DNA of 64,000 nucleotides from JARRNE01 sp963824085 (GTDB taxonomy: Bacteria > Pseudomonadota > Gammaproteobacteria > Chromatiales > Chromatiaceae). Made by a program: the position numbers and the translations under genes. The stretch covers positions 248,001 to 312,000 of the forward strand of contig CAWGNT010000024.1 of assembly GCA_963824085.1 (NCBI GenBank). Direction: 5' to 3'. Below, one piece after another: positions 62,832 to 64,000 of the stretch; position 1 is the stretch's first letter; the number at the start of each line of letters is the position of its first letter. The notes under the pieces were generated by a model, which saw only the letters and a program-made list of their open reading frames with translations, was not told where the DNA came from and made no database searches.

Positions 62832-63137
62832 ATGAGCCAGACAAAGATCTATCAGGGCATCGACAAGGAGGCCCAAGGAGCCATGACTCCCACCGGCAAC
62901 ATCATCCGCGATGCCTGGGTGTTCGGGATCATCCCGGAGACCGAGACCTGCGCGGGCTGGTCCCTCCAGGGGATCGAAGGGCTGTACGACAAGGTCACGG
63001 CCGCCTGGGAGCCGCATGGTCACCTGGCCTCGCGTCTGCCTCCCGAGCTGCGCGAGCGTCATGCCCGCATCTACGCTGCCGCGGTGGAGCGGGCGCGTGC
63101 CGAGGGCTGGGAGCCGGCGCTCGACGACGAAGATTGA
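62832..63137 (+). CDS. Conserved hypothetical protein, 101 aa
   Basis: Starts MSQTKIYQGIDKEAQGAMTP. The segment TGNIIRDAWVFGIIPETETC and the C-terminal charged helix (RERHARIYAAAVERARAEGW) look like a small helical protein conserved in sulfur-oxidising gammaproteobacteria (recollection, not verified). No known domain. Divergent from the histidine phosphatase. Confidence 0.65.
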   Translation: MSQTKIYQGIDKEAQGAMTPTGNIIRDAWVFGIIPETETCAGWSLQGIEGLYDKVTAAWEPHGHLASRLPPELRERHARIYAAAVERARAEGWEPALDDED

Positions 63138-63230
63138 TCCGGGCACCAGGAGCTCGAGCCGTCAAGGCGCGCGGGACGCCAAGGGAAACGCCAGCTTGCG
63201 CGGAGGCTGTGCTACTCACTAGATGATCTC

Positions 63231-63305
63231 ATGAACGTGATCAACTACCTGAGCTGCTTCGCGCTGGCGGCGTTCGTGGCGGTTCAAATGCTTTTTCTGG
63301 GTTAA
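63231..63305 (+). CDS. Possible 24-aa single-helix membrane peptide
   Basis: ATG at 63231 opens MNVINYLSCFALAAFVAVQM and ends LFLG with TAA at 63303-63305. Strongly hydrophobic. No Shine-Dalgarno sequence is obvious; the next gene starts 18 bp later. It may be a real small membrane peptide or a chance frame. Confidence 0.3.
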   Translation: MNVINYLSCFALAAFVAVQMLFLG

Positions 63306-63323
63306 AGGACTGGCGGGTTAGGC

Positions 63324-63782
63324 ATGGCCCACTACACGGTCCGCGAAACCTTTTTTCGGCCCGAGGAGCACTCCCGCCAGCACAGCTCCTTGCCGGCGGA
63401 CATCATCAACGCCATGCGTACGCTGCTGACCCGCAGCGGCGGCAATTGTCTCTTCGTCCCCATCCGCTCCATGCAATACCAAGCTGTGGTCGAGCGCGAC
63501 GAGATCGTCTTCGTGGATGCCCAGGGCGGATACGCGCACCAGGACGGCGAAGGTGGGCGCCTGATCCGCATCGCCTGGCAGCCGGCCCCCGTGTCTGAAC
63601 GGGAGTCCCTGACCGCACCCGTTACCTGCGACGTCGTCTACTATTTCGCCGACCTGAGGGAGGTGCAGCGGCGGCTGTTGACAGAGATCCGGCCCGCGCT
63701 GGAGCAAATCATACGGCGCCAGCTTGAGCGGACCGCTTGCGCCGTCGAGCCGCGCGTCGTACCGTTCCGGCGCGCCACCTGA
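63324..63782 (+). CDS. Hypothetical protein, 152 aa
   Basis: Starts MAHYTVRETFFRPEEHSRQH. It has a mixed alpha/beta look (LFVPIRSMQYQAVVERDEIV, then a hydrophilic loop EGGRLIRIAWQPAPVSERES) and an arginine-rich C-terminus (RRQLERTACAVEPRV). No domain or signal recognised. Possibly in a unit with the 101-aa gene 186 bp upstream. Confidence 0.6.
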   Translation: MAHYTVRETFFRPEEHSRQHSSLPADIINAMRTLLTRSGGNCLFVPIRSMQYQAVVERDEIVFVDAQGGYAHQDGEGGRLIRIAWQPAPVSERESLTAPVTCDVVYYFADLREVQRRLLTEIRPALEQIIRRQLERTACAVEPRVVPFRRAT

Positions 63783-63808
63783 ACCGTCTACAGCGGGGGC
63801 GCAATTAG

Positions 63809-63832
63809 CGCGCAGCCTCCAGCCTCCAGCAG
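63809..63832. repeat. CCTCCAG heptamer pair
   Basis: GCAGCCTCCAGCCTCCAGCA, the same short motif as the larger cluster near 7950-7992. Low information, listed because the unit recurs. Confidence 0.4.
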
Positions 63833-63932
63833 GTCGGTGTGGAGCCGGCTGGCGCCCGCACCCCTTGCCGGGCGATGTGTCCAAGATCCGGACACGAGCG
63901 CGGGACAACATCGGGGCATCGGCTCTTACCGC

Positions 63933-64000
63933 TCAACTCTTCCCAAACAGATCCCGCAAGAGCTGCACGGTGACCTGGCGTCCAAGCTCTCCGATGGCGG
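63933..64000 (-). CDS. C-terminal end of a gene running off the window
   Basis: Reverse codons read AIGELGRQVTVQLLRDLFGK then S and TGA at 63933-63935. The GRQ...LLR.LFG pattern resembles the tail of HerA/DUF853-like ATPases. Too short for a firm identity. Confidence 0.4.
   Translation of the reverse strand, partial: AIGELGRQVTVQLLRDLFGKS

Overview
The window is about 64 kb of high-GC chromosomal DNA from a gammaproteobacterium. That placement rests on gene content: hda next to a purMN block and an ArsC/WrbA pair, fabA, oxyR with both redox cysteines, sfsA, class I ilvC, TusE and REP elements with their RAYT transposase. 2-oxoglutarate:ferredoxin oxidoreductase, a sulfur-relay protein, a TSUP exporter and extracellular multiheme cytochromes suggest a chemolithotrophic or metal/sulfur-cycling lineage (Chromatiales or Acidiferrobacterales type); this is inference only.

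Layout. 0-31 kb is mostly housekeeping: phosphoesterase, purNM, pgsA-like, hda, wrbA/arsC, thioredoxin, acyP, sfsA, cpdA, oxyR plus frameshifted rubrerythrin, proS-fabA, ilvB-ilvH-ilvC, SDR, tusE, korAB plus ferritin-like, YbaK-like deacylase, TSUP exporter and a sigma-54 activator. From 26.4 to 31 kb come REP/REPIN elements around a RAYT, remnants of two toxin-antitoxin modules, a nested palindrome and a duplicated 71-aa gene.

31.4-50.5 kb is the most distinctive part: a candidate extracellular electron-transfer locus. It holds two large secreted cytochromes with nine CXXCH motifs each, a QseBC/PmrAB-type two-component system between them, a PPIC-type prolyl isomerase, a beta-propeller protein, a PKD-repeat protein with one haem motif, two paralogous EF-hand-like secreted proteins and a rhodanese-like lipoprotein. 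The same 17-bp CTTAAG-N5-CTTAAG box, at identical spacing from a TACACT -10 element, precedes both cytochrome genes; this predicts that the neighbouring response regulator controls both.

50.5-58.9 kb is repeat-rich accessory DNA: a duplicated lipoprotein gene, an AAA/DUF4143 ATPase, tandem Uma2 genes, a heptad-repeat coiled-coil protein and more REPINs. 58.9-64 kb returns to core genes: DAHP synthase, a TacAT-like toxin-antitoxin pair, AEC transporter and histidine phosphatase.

At least ten genes carry single-base indels that split otherwise complete reading frames, concentrated in 36-57 kb. Either this is real decay or the assembly has local indel errors; the sequence alone cannot decide, and such genes are listed as frameshifted over their full span.
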